Below, in pieces: positions 39,569-48,680 of a stretch of 64,000 bases of DNA. The stretch is from Spirochaetota bacterium. GTDB lineage: Bacteria; Spirochaetota; UBA4802; JAFGDQ01. How positions within the stretch are numbered: position 1 is the first letter of the stretch; every line of letters begins with the position of its first letter. A model generated the notes under the pieces. It saw only the letters and a list, made by a program, of their open reading frames with translations. It searched no databases and had not been told where the DNA came from. The translations under genes were made by a program, and so were the position numbers. Where the stretch lies: NCBI GenBank assembly GCA_034190085.1, contig JAXHTS010000035.1, positions 57,350 to 121,349 on the forward strand. Reading direction: 5' to 3'.

Positions 39569-42500
39569 ATGAATTTTAGAAGAACCGCGTTGAATATCCT
39601 TTCCATTAGGAGGGATGAGCTTGGCTTTGTGATACCCCTCTTTGCCTTATACTTTTTATCAGGTTCCTTCTTTGCCATAGGTCAGATATTCTCTGAAACC
39701 ATATTCTTAAAGGAATACGGCGCAGAGGGTTTGTCGAGATTCTTTATATATAATGGAGCTGCCATTATAACAGCAGGCATATGCTACAATTATTTTTTAT
39801 TAAAGATGTCCCTTAAAAAGGCCTATATCTTTTTAATTGGCTTCTCCACAATAATGATACTCTTGGCCTCTGTTTATTTACAGGGCAACTATTCATGGCT
39901 TCCCTTCTATATGTATATGGGCAATTACCTCTTTACCTTTTTTCTGGATATGCATTTTTTTAATTTTGCCTTTCAATTCCTCAATTTGAGAAGCTCAAAG
40001 AGGATACTGCCCTTCCTCATGGGCGGCGCCAAGTTGGGGGGGATACTGATCAGCCTCATAGTCTTTACCCTCTTTTCAGAGAGCATATCAGAATACGGCA
40101 TTTATATATGGGCAATAAACGCTTTTCTGCTATTTATCCCCTTTCTCCTGCTGAGATTCTCTAAAGGCATCAGCAAGGAGCATGCAAGAATCAGCAGGTT
40201 CGAATTGCTGCCGGATTATACAGTATTTGAAAAAATCTTCAGAAGATTTAAGATTACATATTCATCGCCAATTTTTTTATATTCAGCTATTGCTGTATTC
40301 ATGATGTCCATAGCCAATCAGATTTCTGAGTTCTACTTTTCCAGAATTTTTAACAATATTTTTCATACGAAAAATGAACTCGCGGCTTTTCTTTCCATGT
40401 ATACCTTTATTACAGACTTCATCACCCTCTTTATTCAGTTTTTTATAGTCTCAGGGGTAATTGATCGGATAGGTGTGCGGAATTCCAACCTTGTCTATCC
40501 CATCTCATTTTTATCGCTAATTTCATTATTTATCGCCTTCCCTAATATTATAATAGGGATATTGATAAGGTTCTGGAGAAAGAATCTTAGCGTAATTATA
40601 AGGACCCCTATCTATAATACGATTATTGCGGCATCTCCCAGGGATAGGATTGCGGAGTTCAAATCCTTTATTAGCGGAATAATAAGTCCCATTGGAATGA
40701 TCATTGGGGGCGGGATTATCCTGTTGATAAGCGAGGGCTTCTCAATCTATGAAGGCTATGTTTTAACACTATCAATAGGGGCGCTTTATCTATTGTTCAC
40801 ATATTGCCAGAATAGGGCATATATAAAATCATTAAGGAAGAGGCTCTCCTTTGACACGATTGAGGGGGATGAGGAATATCCAAAATTTGATGATTATTCA
40901 AACCTCTTATCCGATCCAATCTGGGTGGAAGAAAATCTGGAGACAATAGAGTTTCTGTTTAATCGGGAGCTGGCGCTGAATATGCTGCCCCTACTTAATC
41001 GCCATTTCGACCGATTATCAACTCACACCAAGGAGGGCATCATAAATCTTTTAGACGCTGAGAGGCATGATCTGACTATGCCTATCATATCCAAGGCTCT
41101 CCAGGATGAGGAACCCTTTATTCGGGGCAGGGCCCTGTACCTATTAACGGAATTGGGATATGAAGAGAGGGAGAGGCTCCTCAGGCATAGATATCATAAA
41201 ACCCTGAAGAGCGAAGAATATGCAATTTCAATACTCCTATCCAAGCATGGAATGATTAGCGATGATAGGGATCTGGATAGTTTTTGCATTGAGTCTGTTA
41301 TGGAGATCAAAGAGGGCATACTACAGGGAGAAATGGAATCCATTGAGTTTGTAATAATTATCCAGGTTCTGCCTCATTTATACTTTTTAAATCATCTTGT
41401 GGATATTGCATTAGCAACTGGAAATATTCAATTTTTGAAAAGCCTTATCCCCTTTTCAAATAAATTGTCAGCCTGTGAGTTAAAAAAAATATTTCATGTT
41501 TATCGGGATGCGGAGATCAATTATCTTATTAATCTCTCCATGTTAGCTGGCAAAATAAGCGAGGCGGATAAGACAATCCTGCTGGATTATAGGAAAGATA
41601 TTTCTCAAGACCAGATGGGAAGGCTTTTCAAATATGATGAAACAACTGCTGTAAGAATTGTAGGGCGGTTGTTTCAGGAAGAGGATTGTGCAAGGCTCTC
41701 AAATTATCTTAATTACATGATGAGCATGAACCATAGGCCCAGGGATACAATTGATACCTTTATTGATTTTGAGATCAATAGGATAATAAAACTGGTAGAA
41801 TTAATCGATTCAATAAAAGGGATCAGGGGGGATGCCCTTAGTAATCCAATGATCCCTAAATTCCTGTGTAATTGTATAGAGGATATTATTGAATTTCACA
41901 AGCATCTCATATTAAAGGCTATAGCCATACTTACCGGCACAAATATTGAAGAAGCCTATGAGTCCATTCTATTCTTGAAGGATAGGGATTTAGACAACTG
42001 TCTGCTTGAATATATTGAAACCTCGGGAAGGCAGACCAAAAAGGCCCTATCAATTTTTGTTGAAGGAGAAAGGATTCATCAGAAAATAGATATATTTCTG
42101 AATGATGAATCAATAAAATCATTGAACCATTTAACCGAGAATTTTACTAATGAGATCCTTGATATATTAAATTTCTCTCTATTTATCCTTTTCCAGGATG
42201 TTAGCCTGAGAAATATCAAGACGAATCCCTTTGAATCGATTGATATAAACTCAAAGGAGGGGATTGAGATGCTTTCACTTATTGAAAAGATTACATTTCT
42301 AAAGGAGAATGCCCTATTCAGTGGATTACAGATAAATGAACTGATCCACATTTCAAATATTACACAGGAGATTGAGGTTCCGAAGGATAGGGTTATCATT
42401 AAACAGGGTGAAATTGGCGACGAACTCTTCATCATATTGGAAGGGGAGGTTGAGGTCTATACAAGGGATCGGGTCTTGAGTAGGCTGAATTCCGGAAGCT

Positions 42501-42679
42501 GTATCGGAGAACTCTCCATTATTGACAAAGAACCGAGAAGCGCAAGCGTGAAAACCATGGAAAAAACGAGGTTTTTATCTATTAAGAGGAATGATTTTTT
42601 ATTGACACTAAAAGAGAATCCTACAATATCAATAAACATTATGCAGCTTATTACTCATAGGTTAAGAAGTGTTCTATAA
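39569..42679 (+). CDS. MFS/NTT-like transporter fused to a cyclic-nucleotide-binding domain
   Basis: 1036 residues. Residues 1-420 form about twelve membrane helices resembling nucleotide translocase/MFS carriers; the middle (about 440-870) is helical, HEAT-like (LLDAERHDLTMPIISKALQDEEPFIRGRALYLL); the last 140 residues are a cNMP-binding domain (VIIKQGEIGDELFIILEGEVEVY, then GELSIIDKEPRSASV). Proteins of this layout occur in spirochaetes and some other diderms. The phosphate-binding cassette has the usual GEL and RSA elements, so cAMP or cGMP binding is plausible. Substrate unknown. Confidence 0.8.
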   Translation: MNFRRTALNILSIRRDELGFVIPLFALYFLSGSFFAIGQIFSETIFLKEYGAEGLSRFFIYNGAAIITAGICYNYFLLKMSLKKAYIFLIGFSTIMILLASVYLQGNYSWLPFYMYMGNYLFTFFLDMHFFNFAFQFLNLRSSKRILPFLMGGAKLGGILISLIVFTLFSESISEYGIYIWAINAFLLFIPFLLLRFSKGISKEHARISRFELLPDYTVFEKIFRRFKITYSSPIFLYSAIAVFMMSIANQISEFYFSRIFNNIFHTKNELAAFLSMYTFITDFITLFIQFFIVSGVIDRIGVRNSNLVYPISFLSLISLFIAFPNIIIGILIRFWRKNLSVIIRTPIYNTIIAASPRDRIAEFKSFISGIISPIGMIIGGGIILLISEGFSIYEGYVLTLSIGALYLLFTYCQNRAYIKSLRKRLSFDTIEGDEEYPKFDDYSNLLSDPIWVEENLETIEFLFNRELALNMLPLLNRHFDRLSTHTKEGIINLLDAERHDLTMPIISKALQDEEPFIRGRALYLLTELGYEERERLLRHRYHKTLKSEEYAISILLSKHGMISDDRDLDSFCIESVMEIKEGILQGEMESIEFVIIIQVLPHLYFLNHLVDIALATGNIQFLKSLIPFSNKLSACELKKIFHVYRDAEINYLINLSMLAGKISEADKTILLDYRKDISQDQMGRLFKYDETTAVRIVGRLFQEEDCARLSNYLNYMMSMNHRPRDTIDTFIDFEINRIIKLVELIDSIKGIRGDALSNPMIPKFLCNCIEDIIEFHKHLILKAIAILTGTNIEEAYESILFLKDRDLDNCLLEYIETSGRQTKKALSIFVEGERIHQKIDIFLNDESIKSLNHLTENFTNEILDILNFSLFILFQDVSLRNIKTNPFESIDINSKEGIEMLSLIEKITFLKENALFSGLQINELIHISNITQEIEVPKDRVIIKQGEIGDELFIILEGEVEVYTRDRVLSRLNSGSCIGELSIIDKEPRSASVKTMEKTRFLSIKRNDFLLTLKENPTISINIMQLITHRLRSVL

Positions 42680-42835
42680 ATACTACAACATGTGATTTTT
42701 TCGATTTTGTAGTTTTCTATTTGAATAAATATCGTTAATTATTTACTCAGGTTTTAGAAACCGATGAGTCCTATAAATGTTGTTATAATTTGCAAATTCA
42801 AGGGTCAACGCGAGTATTTGGGGTAAAAGGGTTTA

Positions 42836-42864
42836 GTAGGGGTGATCCACTGGGTCACCCCTAC
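42836..42864. repeat. Palindromic repeat (GTAGGGGTGA type)
   Basis: Perfect 10-bp stem gtaggggtga / tcacccctac with 9 loop bases containing ccactggg. This is a widespread dispersed intergenic palindrome (gtaggggcgacccactgggtcgcccctac-like) found in many bacterial genomes. No T-run follows, so it is probably not a terminator. The rest of 42680-43061 shows nothing recognisable. Confidence 0.75.
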
Positions 42865-43061
42865 AACCGATTATAGATTATCACTATGCCTATTGCCCTG
42901 CTCAGCAAGGCTTGCATATATATTGATCGGCTTAAATGGTATAACTGAATTATTTAGGATTTAATGCATAAATCCAAAGAGCTTGATTCATCCTAGGGAT
43001 TATCATCTTTTGCAGGTGCAATTTATGATAATTACTAAGCGTACAATAATATTACCTATTT

Positions 43062-44300
43062 ATGGATTATCATATGTTAAGAATATCGAGATATATTGTA
43101 ACACTAATGGTGACTATGTCGCTGGCAATGCCGCTATTAGCAGAGGATAAGCGCATTACAAGATTAACCTTTGGCGAGAACAGATGGATTTCGGTTCATT
43201 ATCTTTTACAGGTACAGGGGTATACACAGAATACATATTTTCCTCAATCCGGTGAGAATGAGAGTGATGACGCCATTTGGTCCAAGAATTTTATAGTGAG
43301 AAGGTCGAGAATTATTCTTGAGGGGCAGGTTGCCAGGGATGTAACATTTTTTATGCAGACCGATGATTTCAGAATAGGCGAGTATGATAATGATAGTGAT
43401 GGCGAGAATAAGGCATTCACCCAGGATGCTTATATCAATTACAGGGCAGCGGATGAGCTTCAGATCGCAGCGGGAATGATATCAGTGCCCTTTATGCACC
43501 ATAACAGGCAGTATTCGGCTCATCTTCTCGGTGTTGATTATAATGAGGAGGTGATCCCCTTAAGGGGGATAACAAATGTATGGAGAGACACTGGGGTAGA
43601 GGTAAGGGGGCTTCTTCTGGATACCCTGAATGGCAAGAAGGGGCTCATCGATTACAGAATCGGGATCTGGCAGGGAGTCTCTAAGAATTATAATTATACT
43701 GAAGATACTGCTAGCGATGACATCAATCCCTACGATTATCCGCGATATTGTGGCAGAATCCAGATCAATCTGATGGATCCGGAGACAGGTTTCTACTATA
43801 GCGGAAATTATCTTGGCGAAAAGAGGATCATCTCACTGGGCGCGGGTTTTGACTATCAGAACCATGCGTTTCGAGATTATGATTTTAATACAGGGGGATA
43901 TGGCGGGCTTCAGGCCTACAGGGCCTGGACAGTGGACGCTGTAATCGATTATGACCTTGGGGAGGGCATGGCGCTTGCGATTCAGGGTGCCTTTATAGAT
44001 GTGAAGAACAGGCCCTATTATTCCTTTTCTGCTCATGATCAATATGGATTTTTTGGACAGATAGGATTCCTCTTCAATGGAAACATTCAACTTGTATGCA
44101 AATACCTCTCCTGGACCTATGAAGACTGGGGGGACGTATCTGGTGATTATGAAAGGGCATATGCTATTGGGGGTGTGAATTATTTTATTGACGGGCATAA
44201 TGCCAACCTAAAGATTGAATATCAGAATCCCCTTAATAATGATCATAAGGCTAGTTCTGGCGAGAAAAAGGGGACTATCCAGTTCCAGATTTATATATAA
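43062..44300 (+). CDS. Outer-membrane porin (OprO/OprP-like)
   Basis: 412 residues. Signal peptide (about 1-27, MPLLAEDK) and a barrel of alternating strands: VRRSRIILEGQVARDVTFFMQTDDF, ELQIAAGMISVPFMHH, ending GTIQFQIYI. The VRRSRIxxxGxxxxxxxFxxQ phrase is typical of phosphate/polyphosphate-selective porins of the OprO/P family. It precedes the exported dehydrogenase pair, from which it is separated by the tandem repeat region, so co-transcription is doubtful. Substrate not predictable. Confidence 0.75.
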   Translation: MDYHMLRISRYIVTLMVTMSLAMPLLAEDKRITRLTFGENRWISVHYLLQVQGYTQNTYFPQSGENESDDAIWSKNFIVRRSRIILEGQVARDVTFFMQTDDFRIGEYDNDSDGENKAFTQDAYINYRAADELQIAAGMISVPFMHHNRQYSAHLLGVDYNEEVIPLRGITNVWRDTGVEVRGLLLDTLNGKKGLIDYRIGIWQGVSKNYNYTEDTASDDINPYDYPRYCGRIQINLMDPETGFYYSGNYLGEKRIISLGAGFDYQNHAFRDYDFNTGGYGGLQAYRAWTVDAVIDYDLGEGMALAIQGAFIDVKNRPYYSFSAHDQYGFFGQIGFLFNGNIQLVCKYLSWTYEDWGDVSGDYERAYAIGGVNYFIDGHNANLKIEYQNPLNNDHKASSGEKKGTIQFQIYI

Positions 44301-44503
44301 TCCCTAACCGCAAACCTGCTTTGCGCAGGGGAGTCCGCATTTCGAAACCTCGTCGTTTTAATGTTTAATCTGAGCGCTTGCCTCCCGTCTAGAGGTTCTC
44401 TGGTTCGCTTATTAAGCGACTGATATCAAGCCATCCCTTTGCGCCAATCCCATTATAATCAGAATTCACGACATCGATAATCATCGATAAAGAGCAATCA
44501 GCA

Positions 44504-44663
44504 CATAGGGGAAGGGGCTTATCCCCTGAGGGATAGCCGTAGTTACACAGGGGATGGGGCTTATCCCCTGGGGGATAGCCGTAGGTACATAGGGGATGAG
44601 GTTTATCCCCTTGGGGATAGCCATTGGGTACATGGGGGAGAGGGTTTATCCCCTGGGGGATTT
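44504..44663. repeat. ~42-bp tandem repeat, about 3.8 units
   Basis: Units begin at 44504, 44546, 44588 and 44631 (lengths 42, 42, 43, partial). Each contains an inverted core of the type aggggatggggcttatcccct and the phrase ggatagccgtag. The 43-base unit shifts the reading frame, so it is not a protein repeat. The rest of 44301-44836 has no credible gene; a ribosome site precedes the next ATG. Confidence 0.85.
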
Positions 44664-44836
44664 TCCTTCTATTTCTTGAGAACTTGCCCATAGCATTAGC
44701 ATTCATTAAATAATTAAATTGACTTAATATTCATTTCACGGTAAATACTTCTCAAAATATTGTGACAGGGTGTGTGATCCCTATATCTCAAGCCTTGATT
44801 TGACTTCTCTGAGTTGTATTATGCGGGAGTATTTAT

Positions 44837-47779
44837 ATGGATGTAACCAGAAGGAAATTTCTGAAGCTCTCCGGGATGACCATTTCCGGGACATTCCTTG
44901 GGGGCGTGCCATTCCTGAATAGCTGTAAGACAAAGCCTCATAAGCTGAAAAGGACCATCGAGGTTACTACCATATGTCCCTATTGCAGTGTAGGGTGCGG
45001 CCTGGTTGTCGCTGTGAGGGATGGGGTAGTGGTTAACATTGAGGGGGATCCTGATCATCCGATTAATAGGGGTTCCCTCTGCGCGAAGGGGATAGCCCTA
45101 TATCAGGCGACCACTCTCAATGACATGAGGCCCAAAGGGGTGTTATACCGCGCTCCCTATTCCACCAGGTGGAGAGAGATATCCTGGGATGCGGCCATTA
45201 AAAAGATCGCTAACAGGATCAAAAGGACAAGGGATAAGACCTTCCTCGAGAAGGAGGATAACTTTATAGTGAATAGAACCGCCGGTATAACTGGATTCAG
45301 CGGTACCGCCCTTACCAATGAGGAGTGTTATGCCTGGACAAAGTTCGCGCGGATACTCGGTATAACATATCTAGAGAATCAGGGCATTAGGGGATACTCA
45401 GCGACTGTTGAGGGGATGGAGAATGCCTTTGGGCATGGCGTAATGACAAATCATTGGATTGATATACAGCATGCTGACGTAATAATGATGATCCGCAGCA
45501 ATCCGGCTGAAGATTTTCCGGTTTCATTCAAATATATAATGAAGGCAAAGGGGGGGGATGCTAGGCTCTTGAGCATTGATTCAAGATTTACGAGGAGTTC
45601 TTCACTGGCTGATCTCTATGCGCCGATTCGGCCCGGGACTGAGATCGCTTTTATTGGCGGAATCATCAACTATGCCCTTCAACATGATCGGATCAACAGG
45701 AAATATATGATTGAATATACTAATGGCGCATATCTGATAAATCCGGAATTCAGTTTTCACGATGGTATCTTCAGCGGATACGATGCTAAGAATAGAGAAT
45801 ACGATAGGTCGAGCTGGGCATATCAGAAGGATCGAAAGGGCGTCCCCAGGATGGATGTGTCCCTCAGGAATCGCAACTCAGTTTATCAGCTCTTGAAGGA
45901 GCACTATTCGCGATATACGCCCGAAAGGATTTCAAGCCTGACAGGCTGTCCTGAGGATGCATTTATAAGGATCGCTGAGATATTTACCTCCACCCATAAG
46001 CCCGACAGGGCGGCGACAATAATGTATTCTATGAATGAGGATCAACATGCTGGAGAGTCTCATGCTATTCATGCATTTGCCCTGCTTCAGTTGCTTATGG
46101 GTAATATTGGCGTGGCGGGGGGCGGCATAAATGCCCTTAAACATGAGGCGAATATTCAGGGCGCTACGGATCACTGCATTCATTGGCATTCTTTACCTGG
46201 ATATCTGCCAATACCGGAAACAAGGAAACATCCAAATCTGGATGCATATATAAGCAAGACAATACCTTCAGCAAATGATCCGATGAGCATCAATTGGCGG
46301 AAGAATAATTGGAAGTATATGGTCAGTCTTTTAAGGGCCTTTTACGGAGATGCCGCCAATAGGGAGAATGATTTTTGTTATGATTGGCTGCCTAAGGTCA
46401 GCGGAGCCTATGGGAATGTCGATGTATTTAATAATATGGGCGATGGCAGGCACAAGGGCGCTATCCTAATTGGCGCAAACCCGCTAGTCGGATGCTTCTA
46501 TAATGAAGCGGCTGCAAAATCTCTGGAGAATCTTGAGTGGCTTGCGGCTGTTGACATCTTTGAAACAGAGACATCTAACTTCTGGAAGAGGAGCGGTGCA
46601 AATCCCAGGAGGATCAAGACCGAGGTATTTCTCCTCCCTTCATCCAATTCAATTGAGAGGGAGGGCAGTGTCACCAATGCAGGGAGATGGGTTCAGTGGG
46701 GATATAAGGCTGTTTCGCCGCCAGATGAGATAAGGGATAATTTATGGATAGTTGATAATTTATTCAGAAAAATCAGGGGACTCTATGAGAGGGACAAGGG
46801 GGCCAGGTTCCCAGATCCAATATTAAATGCTTACTGGAATTTTCATGATGACGGGGATGCCCCAAGTCCCCATATGGTTGCCAGGGAGATCAATGGTTTT
46901 GATTGGAACACAAAGAAGCCTTTAGGGGATTTTATCTCCTTGAAAAATGACGGTTCCACAGCATCCGGTAACTGGCTTTATTGTGGAAGCTATAATGATG
47001 GATGCAATATGATGGCCAGGCGGGGCATGAAGGACGGGTCTAACAGGCTTGGAATGTATCCGGAATGGGCCTGGTGTTGGCCAGCCAATAGTCGAGTGCT
47101 CTATAACAGGGCTGGGGTAAACAGGGAGGGCGATCCATGGAATCCCGCCAAGCGGGTTGCCAGTTGGAATGGAAGTGAATGGGAAGGAGATATGGTCCAT
47201 GGCGGCGAGGATGCCGCCCCTGACATGATGAATCCCTTTATAATGCTGCCTGAGGGCGTCGGAAGATTATTTGCCAATACTATGACAGGCGGTCCCATAC
47301 CTGAACACTATGAGTCAAAGTGGAGCCCAAGTATCAACATATTGAGTTCTCAGAATAATTATCCAATTTTACAGATAATTGTGAATAAACACGTCAAGCC
47401 CGACTCCTTTCCATATCTGGCCACATATTTCAGGGTGACAGAGCATTGGCGATCAGGCGCTATGACTAAGAATATGCCATGGCTCTCAGAGTTGTCTCCG
47501 GATATATTTTGTGAGATCAGCCCTAGCCTGGCATGGGAGAAGGGGATAAGGAATAGGGACAGGGTTGAGATCAGCTCCCCCTTTGGCAGGATGAGCGCCT
47601 TTGCTTTGGTAACAGGGAGGTTGCAGCCGCTTAGGATAAATGGCAGGGATATTGAGATAATTGGGATTCACAGTCATTTCGCCCTTGGTTATGGCAGGGG
47701 CAGACCTTATTATAACAATATTAACCTAGAGAATAATGAGCCTATTGCCTTTCTCGTAGATATTAACAAAGAGGAGTGA
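44837..47779 (+). CDS. Exported formate dehydrogenase-like molybdopterin oxidoreductase lacking Sec/Cys
   Basis: 980 residues, similar to FdnG/FdhA large subunits. Tat signal (TRRKFLKLSG at 4-13, hydrophobic to 25, then a cysteine at 30), then [4Fe-4S] (CPYCSVGCG, then GSLCAKG) and the molybdopterin core. Where FdnG-type enzymes have Arg-x-(Sec/Cys)-His-(S/G)-P-T, this protein reads GIRGYSATV: Gly186 replaces the metal-ligand Sec/Cys and Tyr187 replaces the catalytic His. Phrases such as AFGHGVMTNHWIDIQHADV and ALLQLLMGNIGVAGGGINALKHEANIQGATD still align. It acts outside the inner membrane with the ferredoxin-like subunit encoded next. Substrate may therefore not be formate. Confidence 0.88.
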   Translation: MDVTRRKFLKLSGMTISGTFLGGVPFLNSCKTKPHKLKRTIEVTTICPYCSVGCGLVVAVRDGVVVNIEGDPDHPINRGSLCAKGIALYQATTLNDMRPKGVLYRAPYSTRWREISWDAAIKKIANRIKRTRDKTFLEKEDNFIVNRTAGITGFSGTALTNEECYAWTKFARILGITYLENQGIRGYSATVEGMENAFGHGVMTNHWIDIQHADVIMMIRSNPAEDFPVSFKYIMKAKGGDARLLSIDSRFTRSSSLADLYAPIRPGTEIAFIGGIINYALQHDRINRKYMIEYTNGAYLINPEFSFHDGIFSGYDAKNREYDRSSWAYQKDRKGVPRMDVSLRNRNSVYQLLKEHYSRYTPERISSLTGCPEDAFIRIAEIFTSTHKPDRAATIMYSMNEDQHAGESHAIHAFALLQLLMGNIGVAGGGINALKHEANIQGATDHCIHWHSLPGYLPIPETRKHPNLDAYISKTIPSANDPMSINWRKNNWKYMVSLLRAFYGDAANRENDFCYDWLPKVSGAYGNVDVFNNMGDGRHKGAILIGANPLVGCFYNEAAAKSLENLEWLAAVDIFETETSNFWKRSGANPRRIKTEVFLLPSSNSIEREGSVTNAGRWVQWGYKAVSPPDEIRDNLWIVDNLFRKIRGLYERDKGARFPDPILNAYWNFHDDGDAPSPHMVAREINGFDWNTKKPLGDFISLKNDGSTASGNWLYCGSYNDGCNMMARRGMKDGSNRLGMYPEWAWCWPANSRVLYNRAGVNREGDPWNPAKRVASWNGSEWEGDMVHGGEDAAPDMMNPFIMLPEGVGRLFANTMTGGPIPEHYESKWSPSINILSSQNNYPILQIIVNKHVKPDSFPYLATYFRVTEHWRSGAMTKNMPWLSELSPDIFCEISPSLAWEKGIRNRDRVEISSPFGRMSAFALVTGRLQPLRINGRDIEIIGIHSHFALGYGRGRPYYNNINLENNEPIAFLVDINKEE

Positions 47780-47782
47780 CCG

Positions 47783-48604
47783 ATGGGGGAAAAGGCATTC
47801 TTGATCGACACAACCAAATGTATGGGGTGCAGGGCATGTCAGGTCGCCTGTAAGCAGTGGAATAATCTTCCTGCTGAGGATACAAGCTTCTTTGCCGCCC
47901 CTGAGTATACGAATCCGAAAGGGCTTTCAGCAATAACCTATAATCTTGTGAGGTTTTATGAATTGGATCGGGAAGACCCTGAGAAGCCACTTTGGCAGAT
48001 AATGCATCAGAAATGCTATCATTGTGAAGAGCCAAATTGTTTAAGGGTGTGTCCGGTAAAGGCCATCTCCAAGAGGGGAGGCTGGGTTGTAATAGACCAG
48101 AATATATGTATTGGTTGTGGCGCCTGTCAGGAAGAATGCGTTTATAATGTGCCCCATGTAAGCGATAGGGATTTTAACGAATATGGAATTGATAAACCGA
48201 TTAAGAAGAACAAGGCATATAAATGCCATGCATGTACCGTTAATGAAAGGGATATCCCTGCATGCGCTGCAGTATGCCCGACAAAATCTATACTCTATGA
48301 TGATAGGATAAAGGTCTTGGATAGGGCTAGCAAGAGACTCAAAAAGATTAAGGATGAGTATCCTAAAGCGAGCATATATGGTAAAGATCAATTCAGCGGT
48401 CTTCATGTGATCACAATACTGAAGGACAAGCCAGAAAAATATGGCCTGGAGTCGAGTCCTAAACCAATAGAGATTAGCATGATAAAAAATGCAAATAGAC
48501 TCTACTCCATTTTATCAACATTGACCCTGGGTTTGCCATCTCTCAAAAGACGAGCCTATAGGATCTCAAGGATTATAATCACAAAGGGTAGTAATTTTTC
48601 CTGA
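47783..48604 (+). CDS. Four-cluster ferredoxin subunit (FdnH/FdhB-like)
   Basis: 273 residues with four [4Fe-4S] cysteine sets: CMGCRACQVACKQW, CYHCEEPNCLRVCP, CIGCGACQEECVYN and CHACTVNERDIPACAAVCP. It takes electrons from the upstream molybdopterin subunit, which ends 3 bases before its start. The usual C-terminal membrane helix of FdnH is not clear; the tail (ILSTLTLGLPSLKRRAY) is only mildly hydrophobic. No cytochrome b gamma subunit follows, so the final acceptor is unknown. Confidence 0.92.
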   Translation: MGEKAFLIDTTKCMGCRACQVACKQWNNLPAEDTSFFAAPEYTNPKGLSAITYNLVRFYELDREDPEKPLWQIMHQKCYHCEEPNCLRVCPVKAISKRGGWVVIDQNICIGCGACQEECVYNVPHVSDRDFNEYGIDKPIKKNKAYKCHACTVNERDIPACAAVCPTKSILYDDRIKVLDRASKRLKKIKDEYPKASIYGKDQFSGLHVITILKDKPEKYGLESSPKPIEISMIKNANRLYSILSTLTLGLPSLKRRAYRISRIIITKGSNFS

Positions 48605-48680
48605 AAGCAATTATTTGTTAGGGATGGGAAAGCCGATCCCTTTTGCTGATTTGTTAAAAGATAGTCCTGTGATTCTATAA

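Noticed and set aside
44389..44706. 105-codon minus-strand open frame with a GDKPHPLC repeat
   Set aside because: It is a translation of the 42-bp tandem repeat; one unit is 43 bases so the repeat shifts frame, and no ribosome site or domain is visible.
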